DNA from: DATGSL01 sp964645585
GTDB lineage: Bacteria; Verrucomicrobiota; Verrucomicrobiia; Opitutales; T3Sed10-336
Reading direction: 5' to 3'
Assembly: GCA_964645585.1 (NCBI GenBank)
Contig: CAZYAN010000019.1
Location: 1-64,000 of the forward strand
DNA: 64,000 bases
Shown: in pieces, positions 33,919 through 43,344 of the stretch
Numbering within the stretch: the stretch's first letter is position 1
Layout of the letters: every line of letters begins with the position of its first letter
Translations under genes and position numbers: made by a program
The notes under the pieces: model-generated
Told to the model about the DNA's origin: nothing
What the model saw: the letters and a program-made list of their open reading frames with translations, nothing else
The model's database searches: none

Positions 33919-36909
33919 ATGAGCTTTTCCGTTCGTTTTCGTGACCAAGCTTCGTCTTTCGGTCTTTTTACCCGATGCTTCCTGCTCTCGCTGCTCGTCG
34001 CCTGCTGCGCTGCCGGCACCGCGCGGGCGGAAGAAATCGCACCCGCCGAAACATCCACCTTGCATGTCATCATCGGCCTTGGGCAATCGCTCATGGTCGG
34101 CTCCCAGTCGGGAGACAGTCTGATCAGCACCGAGCCGGTCTGGCCGGACCAGGTCCTGATGTTCGACGTCGGGGAAAAAAGCGATGTGCGCATCGGGCTT
34201 GTAACTGGCGGCAACGACCGGGAAAACGTTGTTCTCGATCCCAATTCGATTACCGGATTTCGCCCGCTGGTCGCGCGGCGCGGGCAGGGTTCAGGCAATC
34301 GCGGCGAGACACTCATGGAGTCACTGGCCAACACCTTGGCCACGGAGGCCAACAGCCAGGAGCAGCCGTTCCGCGTTCTCGCGTTCACCGCTGGCTTCGG
34401 CGGCTCCGCCTACAGCGCGTTGAAGAAGGGCGGTCAGGTTTACGCGAATATGCTGATCGCCTTGAACAAGGCGGTCGAGCTGGCGGCGATCGAGGGATGG
34501 AACGTCGTGGTCGCGGGCTGCGTCATCAAACACGGGGAAGGCGACCTCAACAACAGCAATTACCTGAACAATTTGCTGGAATGGAGAAACGACGTCGACG
34601 CCGATGTGAAAGCGATTACCGGACAAACCAGCGACGTCCATTTCATCATGAACCAGCCGACGACGCATCGCGGAACCACAGCGCCCCAATCATCGCTGGC
34701 GATGCTCGAGGCCCACAACACCAGTCCGTTTCACCACCTTGCGGGCGCTGATTATCCCTTCGGAACGGAATACGCCGCCGACGAGCTTCACATGACCGGG
34801 CCGGGGTATTTTCACATCGGCGAACAAATGGCCCGAGCCTGGCAGCAAGCGCTCTGGTCCGGTGCGGGAAAAGCGAAAATCACGCAAATAACCGATGCGA
34901 GCCGAACCGGAACAACCGTTACACTGACATATGAAGTTCCGGTTCCTCCGCTGGTGCTCGACACCACAACTGTCCCCGAACGCGATGCCAAAGGCTTCCG
35001 TTTCTTCGACAGCACCGGGGAAATTCCCATTGTCGGCGTCGCAGTCACCGACGATGGGACGGGAACAGGGGTTGGCGAGATTACGCTTGAACTGGCACGT
35101 GCATCGAGCGGAATCCGTCAGCGTATCATCTACGCGCTCTCTCCGCAGTCGAGCACGCGATCCGCGGAAAATCGGGTTCGCGGAAACGTCCGCGACAGTG
35201 CCCCGGAAACGAGCGCCTACGATGGCCGGCCCCTTTACAATTGGGCGGTTGTTCAGGAGTTTAGCATTCCGGATCTGAAGGAGCCGGAGCTGGATGTCAT
35301 TGTTGACGCCCCGTTCCTCGCCGGTGCGACCGTTCGCGGATTAGCCGTTAACGAGGCAACGCATCCCTTACTGTATTTCCCGCAAGGGGACAGCTTGCGC
35401 GCGAATATCGGTTCGGGCGGAGGGGCCACCACCATGCGGCATCACAACCCCATTCTCATTTTCCAGCTTCCCGAAACGCTTCCGGAAGGCGGAATAAAAT
35501 GGGAACTCCGCTTCCACAAGCAGGGCGGAGCGAACAACCAGGATAATGCCGATCTTTACGGTCTCGATCCGCGAAAGGAGGGATTCGCCCTGTCGGAAGT
35601 CCTTTGGTATCATGGGCCCGAGGAAGATCCGCGCCCCTTCGCCACCCGCATCGCCGGCCCGGCCATGCTGCCCGCGGACGCGCCTGGCACGTCTTACTCG
35701 TTTGATGTCACGGCCTTCATCGAAACCTTCTACGACGGCGATACGCTGCGCGCCGATGCGGAGCTGGCTTATTTTCGCTTGAACCCGGCTGTGGAGATTC
35801 CGGTCGCGAGCCTTCGCCGTCAGGAAATTGTCAATACGGTGGGGGACCCGCTCGCTCCCACTTTGGAATTGCGAGGCAACCTGCCGCCGGCGCCGCCCGT
35901 GGTTGAAGTCACCCGTGCCGCGGCGATCGGAGGCGCCTTTGTTCGGGGAGCCGCCCAAAACAGTTCGACCCATCCCATTGGTTTCCATTTGTCAGGACCC
36001 GCCACGGAGACGAACTCGACAGGAACCACGGGAAACAGCGGAAGCCGCCGGCACAACAATCCGATCATGATTTTCGAGCTTCCCGAGGAGCTGCCGGAAG
36101 AGGGAAACGCTTGGGAACTGATTTTTCATAAACAATCGTCGGGCAATCCCAAGGCGGTCGATCTTTACGGCCTTGATCCGCGCGCGCCCGATTTCGCTTT
36201 GAACGAGGTTCTCTTTTACGAAGGTCCCGAAACAGACGGGCGCGCCTTTGCCAGCTTGCTGGCAAAATCGATCATGACACCTGGCGATCCCGACGGCACC
36301 GAATACACGGTGAACGTGACGGACTTTATTCGATCCTTTTACGAGGGCCGAATGCTGCTTCCCGAAGTGGAGAACGGCCGGGTTTACTTTCGGCTCAATC
36401 TCGACGAGGTCATTGGGACCAGCGGGCCGCACCGGCAAAACATTTACAACCAAATCGACCACGAACTCGGTCCGGTTCTGCGGCTGATGAAAGTGCTTTC
36501 CGAGTCCGCCGCGTATCGTGACTGGGCTGAGTCGTTCGATCTCGATTTGGAAAGCGACGGGGCGCCGGAGGCGGATCCGGATCAGGATGGATTCAGCAAC
36601 CGGCTGGAATTCGCGTTCGGAGCGAGCCCGATCGACCCGGACGGTTCGCTGTTCGAAACCCGGAGGGAGGGCGACAATTTGGTCCTGACGTTTTTGGCCC
36701 TGGCGTCTGGCGCGGATTACGAAGTGGAAACGACCTTGGATCTTTCCGCGGAATCGGGTTGGGCGCCGGCTCCCTCTGCCGAAATTATTCCGGGTTCGAA
36801 TGAACCGGAACCGCCCGTCGGTTACACTCGTCAGCAGGCGATTATTGAGGTTGCCGGGGCTCCCGCACGCCAGTTTTTCCGGCTTCGCGTGACGTTTCCC
36901 GATTTCTGA
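33919..36909 (+). CDS. Secreted SGNH esterase with two tandem beta-sandwich repeats
   Basis: A signal peptide ('RCFLLSLLVACCAAGTARA') is followed by an SGNH domain of the sialate-O-acetylesterase kind: block I 'GLGQSLMVG' with Ser57 and block V 'DELHMTGPGYFHIGEQMA'. Then come two tandem repeats of about 190 residues ('LYGLDPRKEGFALSEVLWY' and 'LYGLDPRAPDFALNEVLFY') resembling DNRLRE-type sandwiches, an acidic calcium-type loop 'DPDQDGFSNRLEFAFG', and a last beta module ending 'FFRLRVTFPDF'. 996 residues; ATG 33919. It would remove O-acetyl groups from extracellular glycans. It converges with the fused repressor gene (61 bp gap). Confidence 0.78.
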   Translation: MSFSVRFRDQASSFGLFTRCFLLSLLVACCAAGTARAEEIAPAETSTLHVIIGLGQSLMVGSQSGDSLISTEPVWPDQVLMFDVGEKSDVRIGLVTGGNDRENVVLDPNSITGFRPLVARRGQGSGNRGETLMESLANTLATEANSQEQPFRVLAFTAGFGGSAYSALKKGGQVYANMLIALNKAVELAAIEGWNVVVAGCVIKHGEGDLNNSNYLNNLLEWRNDVDADVKAITGQTSDVHFIMNQPTTHRGTTAPQSSLAMLEAHNTSPFHHLAGADYPFGTEYAADELHMTGPGYFHIGEQMARAWQQALWSGAGKAKITQITDASRTGTTVTLTYEVPVPPLVLDTTTVPERDAKGFRFFDSTGEIPIVGVAVTDDGTGTGVGEITLELARASSGIRQRIIYALSPQSSTRSAENRVRGNVRDSAPETSAYDGRPLYNWAVVQEFSIPDLKEPELDVIVDAPFLAGATVRGLAVNEATHPLLYFPQGDSLRANIGSGGGATTMRHHNPILIFQLPETLPEGGIKWELRFHKQGGANNQDNADLYGLDPRKEGFALSEVLWYHGPEEDPRPFATRIAGPAMLPADAPGTSYSFDVTAFIETFYDGDTLRADAELAYFRLNPAVEIPVASLRRQEIVNTVGDPLAPTLELRGNLPPAPPVVEVTRAAAIGGAFVRGAAQNSSTHPIGFHLSGPATETNSTGTTGNSGSRRHNNPIMIFELPEELPEEGNAWELIFHKQSSGNPKAVDLYGLDPRAPDFALNEVLFYEGPETDGRAFASLLAKSIMTPGDPDGTEYTVNVTDFIRSFYEGRMLLPEVENGRVYFRLNLDEVIGTSGPHRQNIYNQIDHELGPVLRLMKVLSESAAYRDWAESFDLDLESDGAPEADPDQDGFSNRLEFAFGASPIDPDGSLFETRREGDNLVLTFLALASGADYEVETTLDLSAESGWAPAPSAEIIPGSNEPEPPVGYTRQQAIIEVAGAPARQFFRLRVTFPDF

Positions 36910-36970
36910 TCGAACGACTTGGCTCGCGCCGGGAAAACATTGCGGTCGGGCGGCGACGGCCACCCGAAAA

Positions 36971-39070
36971 TCACTCTTGCAATGTTTTGCCCGGATTCCA
37001 GAACCCGTCGATGACCGATATGTTCGCCGTCCGGCCGGGCTCCTGTTCGTCTTCGAGGAGCAGGTCGCTCAGCATCGTGATCGCGCGTTCTCCTTGGAGA
37101 TCCCAATTTTCACATATTCCGGTCTCCTCCCAGCCGCCGTCCGGCACGCTGAGTGAAACCAGACCGATGTCGGCCGGCACTCTCCAGCCGGCGCTCTTCA
37201 GCCACCGGCGCACCTGATCAACCCGGTCGCTGATGACGACCTCCGGCCGCGTTCGGTCGATCCAGTCGAGGAACACCGGCTTCCGCCAGTTGTCACCGGA
37301 GAGGAGGCCGGGGAGGCTCGCGCTCCGTCGCTCCCGCTGGCAGGCAAGACAGGCGGCGAGCCACCGGCCGTCGCTTTGGCGGCCCGATTCAGAACTGAGG
37401 GCGAAGCCGATTCCGCGGCGTCCGAGGGTCTTGCACATTTCCACTGCCAGGAGCACCGCCTTGAAATGATTGGCCCGGACCCGATGAATTCCCTCTTCGC
37501 CCGATTCAGCGCCAATCGCGACCATGGCGAGTGAGGAGATTTGCCGGAAGAACGACCCGATCCTCTTTTGGTGCGGCCCGAACACGATTCCTGAGAATCC
37601 GCCTGCTTGTATTCGCTGTACCAGCACATCGGGCGATTGGAAGGTGTTCTCGATCACCTCGAGCCGAAAGCCTGTTGCTTCGGCCCGGCGCCGCGCGCCC
37701 GCGAGACATTTGGCGAGACCTGCCGCGCGTGCGGGAACGCGCACCTGTTGCGGCGCGGGGCCGACAAAGGCGATTGCCGGCGGCCGGTCGGGACCGCGTC
37801 CGTGGCGCCGGTTTCGCATCAGCGCGCGCAGGTGAGGGTGCGGGCGATAGCCCATCGATCGCGCGATCTCCTGGACCCGGGATCGCGTTGTTTCCGCGAC
37901 GAGCGGACTGCCGCTAAGGCAAAGAGACGCGGTGGAAGGATGCACCCGCGCTTTCGCGGCGACGTCCTTCAAGGAAGGCGGCTTGGCCGGAACGCGGGCT
38001 GTTAAGCCTTGGGAAACCGAGCGCCTCCGGTCTGGCGCCGTTGCCGCCGCCCCGCTCTGCCGCCGGACCGTTTCGCCGGGGTTCCATTCTCCGGTGACGA
38101 GAAGATTGTGGGGAAATTTCTGGAGGCCGAGGTGATTGTCTCGGAGGAGGGCGATGAGCAACGTCACGGCACGCTCGCCTTGCGTTGCCCAGCTCTGATT
38201 GATCCCCGTGTGACGATCATTGAAGGAAGCATTCAAAGCGACCAGGCCGATGTCGTCGGGGATCGCATAACCGGCATCAGCCAGCCAGCCGGGAATATCT
38301 TCCTTCCCGCCGATGATGACATCCGGGCGCGTTTTCTCCAACCAGCTGAGAAACGTCTCCCGGGTCCAGGAGCGAGCGAGCAACGGTGCCGGCGGATCCG
38401 GGAGCCGCGCTTCGTGCTGTTTAAGAAGATACGGTGCCAGCCACCTGTGCTCGGTTTTGCGGCTGACCGCCTCTTTCAATGCGATGCCCATCCGCCGGTA
38501 GCCGAGACGGCTGCATTCGGCCAGCGCGGTCAGCATTCCGTGATAGTGATGATGGCGGATCCGATGGAGGCCCGGTTCCAGCAGGCTTGGCCCGAGAGCA
38601 ACGACAGCGAGTCGCTCCCACTTCCATGTCAAGGTTCGCACAGCCTGACGGGATGGTCCCAGAATCACGCCTCGAATGCCCCGAGCGTACAGAATTTCGC
38701 CCAGCCGCGGCGCCTCGTCGATGGTTGTCGAAAACTCCTCGAGTCGAAAGCCTCGCGCCGCGGCCTGCTGTTTGGCCCGAGCGAGGCAATGGCTCACCTC
38801 TGGGATCCAGTCTTCCCAGCGCAAACCCGATTGCTGGATATGCACGAAGGCCAGCGGCGGTGTTCCGGAGCTGATTTTCCCGCGCCGCCGGGCATGCATC
38901 AACGTGCTGACGTACGGGTGCGGATGGTAACCGAGCTCGGCGGCGATTCTCAGCACCCGCTCCTTCGTGGCGGCGGAGATGCGCGGGCTGTCCTTCAGGG
39001 AGAGCGAAACGGTCGAATGATGCACCCCCGCCTTCTCAGCGATTTCTGTGAGCGTGACAGCTTTCGACAC
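36971..39070 (-). CDS. Twin LacI repressor: two full LacI proteins fused head to tail
   Basis: One continuous frame encodes two complete LacI-type repressors. Residues 1-337: HTH 'TLTEIAEKAGVHHSTVSLSL', hinge 'ELGYHPHPYVSTLMHARRRG', effector domain ending 'GEWNPGET'. Residues 338-365: hydrophilic linker. Residues 366-699: HTH 'SLKDVAAKARVHPSTASLCL', hinge 'SMGYRPHPHLRALMRNRRHG', effector domain ending 'DGFWNPGKT'. Normal LacI proteins are about 340 residues and dimerise, so this should be a single-chain pseudo-dimer. The recognition helices differ (HHSTVS versus HPSTAS), which predicts an asymmetric operator. The start is GTG 39070 with AGGA about 9 nt upstream; the frame is open to 39244 but that extension looks non-coding. 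A candidate operator is at 39113-39126. Confidence 0.9.
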   Translation of the reverse strand: MSKAVTLTEIAEKAGVHHSTVSLSLKDSPRISAATKERVLRIAAELGYHPHPYVSTLMHARRRGKISSGTPPLAFVHIQQSGLRWEDWIPEVSHCLARAKQQAAARGFRLEEFSTTIDEAPRLGEILYARGIRGVILGPSRQAVRTLTWKWERLAVVALGPSLLEPGLHRIRHHHYHGMLTALAECSRLGYRRMGIALKEAVSRKTEHRWLAPYLLKQHEARLPDPPAPLLARSWTRETFLSWLEKTRPDVIIGGKEDIPGWLADAGYAIPDDIGLVALNASFNDRHTGINQSWATQGERAVTLLIALLRDNHLGLQKFPHNLLVTGEWNPGETVRRQSGAAATAPDRRRSVSQGLTARVPAKPPSLKDVAAKARVHPSTASLCLSGSPLVAETTRSRVQEIARSMGYRPHPHLRALMRNRRHGRGPDRPPAIAFVGPAPQQVRVPARAAGLAKCLAGARRRAEATGFRLEVIENTFQSPDVLVQRIQAGGFSGIVFGPHQKRIGSFFRQISSLAMVAIGAESGEEGIHRVRANHFKAVLLAVEMCKTLGRRGIGFALSSESGRQSDGRWLAACLACQRERRSASLPGLLSGDNWRKPVFLDWIDRTRPEVVISDRVDQVRRWLKSAGWRVPADIGLVSLSVPDGGWEETGICENWDLQGERAITMLSDLLLEDEQEPGRTANISVIDGFWNPGKTLQE

Positions 39071-39112
39071 GCCTGGAATCCTAGGGGCGCCATCGGCGAG
39101 AACAAGCGATTT

Positions 39113-39126
39113 TTCAACAATGTGAA
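39113..39126 (+). promoter_or_regulatory. Imperfect inverted repeat, site 2 of 3, between twin lacI and the 1317-residue gene
   Basis: TTCAACAATGTGAA, identical to the 14-mer at 32951; the shared block is in fact 15 bp, with one more T on the left. It is 42 nt upstream of the GTG of the fused repressor (reading on the minus strand) and 174 nt upstream of the ATG of the plus-strand gene, so it could control both. Binding is a hypothesis. Confidence 0.4.
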
Positions 39127-39300
39127 TTCCGCTGCCCTTTTTCTTTTGTGCGAACGTCCTGTTTAATGGTTGGTGTCGGCCGGGGACCGAGCCGCAAGGT
39201 TCCGCCACCGGTTCAGCGATCTTTCCCCGCGCCGCAGCAACCACACGCCCAACCTTCGCCGCCTTCCGCGCGCGTTCATCCCTTCATCACTGGAGCAGTT

Positions 39301-42300
39301 ATGAAAGATCAACATCACCCTCCTCTTCGCGCCGCTCTGGCTGTCGCCGCGTTAGCCGCCGCTGCGCTCGTTCCTCTATCGGCGAACGCCGACTGGAAAA
39401 TCGTCGACGATTTCGAAACTTACGAAGTCGGCCTCCTCAACGCGATCGAGTCACCATGGACGGCACACCGTGGAACGGGCACCGGAGCATTCTTCGAGGA
39501 AGCGGGTAATCAATTCCTGGGCTTCGGCTGGAACGGAACCAGCGCCTACCGGTCCGCATCCCGCCCCCTGCCGGAGGCGCTCGCGATCCAGCCGGGCGAA
39601 CAGGTTACCGTGTTTCTGCGGTTTCGATCGATCTCAGCGACCGTTCAGGAGGCGAACTTCGGCTTGGCGTTCGATACGGATACAAATGACCACGGACCGC
39701 TAAATTCATTCCGTGTACAAACGGGCTTGCGCTCCAACGGCAGCGAAACACCCGACTTCGGCGTCTGGGACGGCGATGCATTCAAGACACTCACGCAAAT
39801 AGATCTGAATACTTGGTACAATTTGTGGTACGTGATCGATCACAGCGCTGAAACGTTTCAACTTTACCTGACGACCGAGAGCGAGGACGCAACGCTCGCG
39901 AACCGGTTAACCGACGGCACGACCGATACCTTCGCCTTTCGGAGCGGCGGCAGCCCGGCGGACGTTCTCAACCACATTTTGACATTGGGTAATCTCGGGG
40001 GAACGAAAGAGGGAACCCACCTCGACAACATCTGGATCGACAAAAGCGGAGAAAACCTCGAGTTCGTGAGTCTCGAAACGCTGCCGGGTGCTATCCAGTG
40101 GCCGTACGCCGTCCAATTCGGTTCCGATGGTTTCTACGACGGGGCGAAGTTCGTCCGCAACAAACCGTCCGAGTGGCTCCTTCAGCCGGACGCCTTGCGC
40201 CTCGAACCAGATGAAGCGGCCTTTCACGACTCGTTCGCAATGGTCAACGCCATCAACTATCAGCCCGGTTCCGATTTCGCCGTGCGCACACGGATGACCT
40301 TGACCGCGCTCGGCAGCGGAACCGCGGACAATGCTGTCGGGCTCGCGTTGCTGGGGACCGGCGCGCCGGGCACGAGCGATGAGTTTTATCGCGCGCAGTG
40401 GGTTCCGAACAGTTCGTCCGGCAGCCGTATTCAGATTGTGGATGGTGTCAACGGGACCGTTTTGGCGGACGGTGCCTGGACGGGCCTTCATCCGGACAGC
40501 GGCAATCCGAACGAAGGGATCGGCGCCACCTTCACGTTTCTCGTTACCGCGGAATTTCAAAGTGGCGGCGCTCTCGATCTGACGTTTCACCTGACGGATG
40601 AAAACGGCCATTCACAGAATGTGACCGCCACCATTTCGGAGCCGCTGGCCGGGAACTGGTTTGGTTTGGGCGCGCGGCACAGCTCCAGTCAGAATCCCGC
40701 CTGGGATTTCGTTGATTTCGCGATCGTGGAACCGTGGGAGCTGGATTTTGAGCCGATGGAGGCGCCCTTTTCCCTGACCTTTGGAATGAACACGGGAAAT
40801 GCCGATGGGGCGGGCTTGCTGCGGAACCGCCCGGACGCCTTCGAGCTTCAGTGGGACGCCCTCCGTTACACGTCCACTGGCGGTTTCACTTCCGTCGGAG
40901 CGCTCGCCTCGGTCGAAAACTACGTGAATAATCAGGACTTCACCCTCGAGGCGGAAATGACCCTGAGACAAATCGAGGACGCGGCTTTGCAGCGGACCGG
41001 ATTTGCTGTCTTGGGCGGGCCGCATGTTCCTGGTACCGCTTCATTTGACATCGCGAACGACACCGATTTTTACGGCCTGATCTGGTATCCCGCCGTTTAT
41101 TCGGGTGACACCATTATTTCACGCATCGAAATTCGCGACGGCTTTAATGGGGAGCGTTTGGCGGAAGCCGTTTGGGAAGGCTTGCATCCGAGCATCGAAA
41201 ACGGCGGCACCGGCGGGATCGGCAACCGGTATCACATGAAGGCTGAAGGTACGTATGATGCGGTGGGCACGCTGACACTCAGCTTCACGCTGAGCGACGA
41301 TGTGACCGATGGCGCGGGACACACGCAGACGATTTCTGTCGAGCTTCCCAATCCGTATCAAGGAAACCTGTTTGGCATCGGAGGCCGAATGATTGATGGG
41401 CAATTTGCCGACCCGCAGTTCGATTATTTTACCTTCTCGATGAATGTTGGCGAGCCGCCGTCGGAGGTGGAGTCAGATCCGGCGATTACCTGGCCGTTTG
41501 CCTTCGCCTACGGTTCCGAGGAGGAGCGCAATGATGATTCCGACCTTCGTCAAAACTTCGAAGAGGAGTGGTCGCTCGATCCGCAATCGCTTCGGTTGTC
41601 GCCGGACTCGGCGACGTATCGAAATTCACTGGCGACGACCCGCGTGTTCAACTTCGAGCCGGGCACGGACTTCTTTATCCGCACCCGGTTCACTGTAGAA
41701 AGCCTCGCCGCCACTGAAGCGGACAATCGCGTCGCCATCGCCTTGTTTGGCGATTCAGATCGGGAGGTATTCGCTCCGGCAAACGACAGCACGTATCATA
41801 CCCTGCAATGGATCCCGGCCGGTCCTGGCGGCGGCAGCCTCGTTGTGCGGCAGGGTATGAACGGTGCGGAACTCAGCCGGACGGATTTCTCCGCCTTGGC
41901 CAATCCCCCGGTTCTCACGACAGGATCGCCCAATGACCTCTACTTCCACGCACGCTATGACGAAGGCGGTGAACTGGAGTACGTCGGAATCTTGGTGGAT
42001 GCGGAAGGCCGGGAGGCGTTCGTCAGCGGAACGCTGGCTTCTCCTCCGACCGGAAACCGATTCGGGTTCGGGGCGCGCCACCGGAGTGCTGAAAGTCCGA
42101 TTTGGACCTTTGAGGAATTCGTGTGGACAGGCGAGGCCACTCGGCCGGATCGCACCATCACTGGAGCGCCGGTTACTGTTTATGCAACGCCCGGCAGAAC
42201 ACCTGACGATGCCGGTGCCGCCAACGCTGTGGGCCGCCGGAACGTGATCGATCCCGATACGGGTATGCCGCGGCACGAAGGATCGTACAGCACGGATGAG

Positions 42301-43254
42301 GAATACACGTTTCCTTCACAATCATGGGTCGGGAATGCCGGCAGCGTGCCGCACTGCCGGACACACGCCGTCTTCCTCTTTTTTGAGCTTCCTGAACTGA
42401 CGGGCGAAGAGTGGATCGACTACGCGGAACTGTCGCTGGTTCGCCTCGACGACGCAAGGGGGACCGGTCCCGGCAACATCGATATATACGGTCTCGGCGT
42501 TGTTTCGGCGACAACGCTTTCCAGTGAACTCTGGCATGCGGGACCCGATGACGATTCCGAAGGCGTCCAGAAATTGCAGGACAATTATCTGGCGAGCGGC
42601 GATAATACGACAACTGGCCGAATCACGACCAGCATCGACGGGAACGAAAGCCTCACGCAGTATCTCCAGTCGCTTTACTCCAGCGGGGCGCAACCGGGAG
42701 ATTATGCGGTGATTCGTCTTTCCTACGATGTCGATGATAATCCAAACCGCAACGGCACGAATCGCTACCAATTCCAGAGCGCTTCGGGCTCGCGGGGCGA
42801 AGACGATCCGATTCTGACCGTTTACGTCGGAGGGCGCGAAGCGCCGGCCGGGGCCACGTTCGCCGACTGGCAAAGTGTTCACTTCACCGAAAGTGAACTC
42901 GTCGATCCTGCGGTGAGCGGTCCGGAAGCAGCGCCGGCTGGCGATGGAGTTCCCAACCTGATGAAATACGCGATGAACCTGGACGCGAAAGTTCCCTTCA
43001 TCGGAAGCGACTTGGTTTCGTCAGCTTTCGAGGACGGTGCTCTTACGCTGACATACCTGGAGCGCAAGGATGTTCAGGATATTGAATACGTCGTTGAAAG
43101 TTCGGCCGATCTCTTAACCTGGGACAGCGGTCCCGGCTCCGTCGAGGAGATCGCCCGGGTGGATGACGGCGATGTTGAAATCGTAACGGTTCGCGCGATT
43201 CTGACACCCGGTCAACCGCGCGCCTTTCTCCAGTTGCGAATCCGGCAGCTCTAG
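39301..43254 (+). CDS. Large secreted repeat protein (LamG-like repeats plus DNRLRE-type domain)
   Basis: The 1317-residue product has a signal peptide ('ALAVAALAAAALVPLSANA'), a first LamG-like domain starting 'DDFETYEVGLLNAIESPWT', then three tandem repeats of about 220 residues opening 'QWPYAVQFGSDGFYDGAKF', 'FSLTFGMNTGNADGAGLLRN' and 'TWPFAFAYGSEEERNDDSDL'. These repeats share 'SFAMVNAINYQPGSDFAVRT'-like cores. A DNRLRE-like sandwich ('DIYGLGVVSATTLSSELWH') follows, related to the SGNH esterase repeats, and the C-terminal beta module 'IEYVVESSADLLTWDSG'. No catalytic motif is visible. It probably binds glycans or lectin-like ligands at the cell surface. ATG 39301 fits the signal peptide; the upstream TTG does not. 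Confidence 0.75.
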   Translation: MKDQHHPPLRAALAVAALAAAALVPLSANADWKIVDDFETYEVGLLNAIESPWTAHRGTGTGAFFEEAGNQFLGFGWNGTSAYRSASRPLPEALAIQPGEQVTVFLRFRSISATVQEANFGLAFDTDTNDHGPLNSFRVQTGLRSNGSETPDFGVWDGDAFKTLTQIDLNTWYNLWYVIDHSAETFQLYLTTESEDATLANRLTDGTTDTFAFRSGGSPADVLNHILTLGNLGGTKEGTHLDNIWIDKSGENLEFVSLETLPGAIQWPYAVQFGSDGFYDGAKFVRNKPSEWLLQPDALRLEPDEAAFHDSFAMVNAINYQPGSDFAVRTRMTLTALGSGTADNAVGLALLGTGAPGTSDEFYRAQWVPNSSSGSRIQIVDGVNGTVLADGAWTGLHPDSGNPNEGIGATFTFLVTAEFQSGGALDLTFHLTDENGHSQNVTATISEPLAGNWFGLGARHSSSQNPAWDFVDFAIVEPWELDFEPMEAPFSLTFGMNTGNADGAGLLRNRPDAFELQWDALRYTSTGGFTSVGALASVENYVNNQDFTLEAEMTLRQIEDAALQRTGFAVLGGPHVPGTASFDIANDTDFYGLIWYPAVYSGDTIISRIEIRDGFNGERLAEAVWEGLHPSIENGGTGGIGNRYHMKAEGTYDAVGTLTLSFTLSDDVTDGAGHTQTISVELPNPYQGNLFGIGGRMIDGQFADPQFDYFTFSMNVGEPPSEVESDPAITWPFAFAYGSEEERNDDSDLRQNFEEEWSLDPQSLRLSPDSATYRNSLATTRVFNFEPGTDFFIRTRFTVESLAATEADNRVAIALFGDSDREVFAPANDSTYHTLQWIPAGPGGGSLVVRQGMNGAELSRTDFSALANPPVLTTGSPNDLYFHARYDEGGELEYVGILVDAEGREAFVSGTLASPPTGNRFGFGARHRSAESPIWTFEEFVWTGEATRPDRTITGAPVTVYATPGRTPDDAGAANAVGRRNVIDPDTGMPRHEGSYSTDEEYTFPSQSWVGNAGSVPHCRTHAVFLFFELPELTGEEWIDYAELSLVRLDDARGTGPGNIDIYGLGVVSATTLSSELWHAGPDDDSEGVQKLQDNYLASGDNTTTGRITTSIDGNESLTQYLQSLYSSGAQPGDYAVIRLSYDVDDNPNRNGTNRYQFQSASGSRGEDDPILTVYVGGREAPAGATFADWQSVHFTESELVDPAVSGPEAAPAGDGVPNLMKYAMNLDAKVPFIGSDLVSSAFEDGALTLTYLERKDVQDIEYVVESSADLLTWDSGPGSVEEIARVDDGDVEIVTVRAILTPGQPRAFLQLRIRQL

Positions 43255-43270
43255 ATTCATTGTGCCATTG

Positions 43271-43313
43271 CCCCGTCCGTCTCGATCCGCATTCGAGGCG
43301 GGCGGGGTTTGTT
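43271..43313. terminator. Terminator between convergent genes
   Basis: A 14-bp stem with two G-U-type pairs (43271-43284 with 43294-43307), a 9-nt loop and TTTGTT after it on the plus strand. It serves the 1317-residue gene and may also stop the opposing esterase transcript. Confidence 0.7.
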
Positions 43314-43344
43314 CGTCCCGTGATTCCGTGGGTGCCGCAATAAT

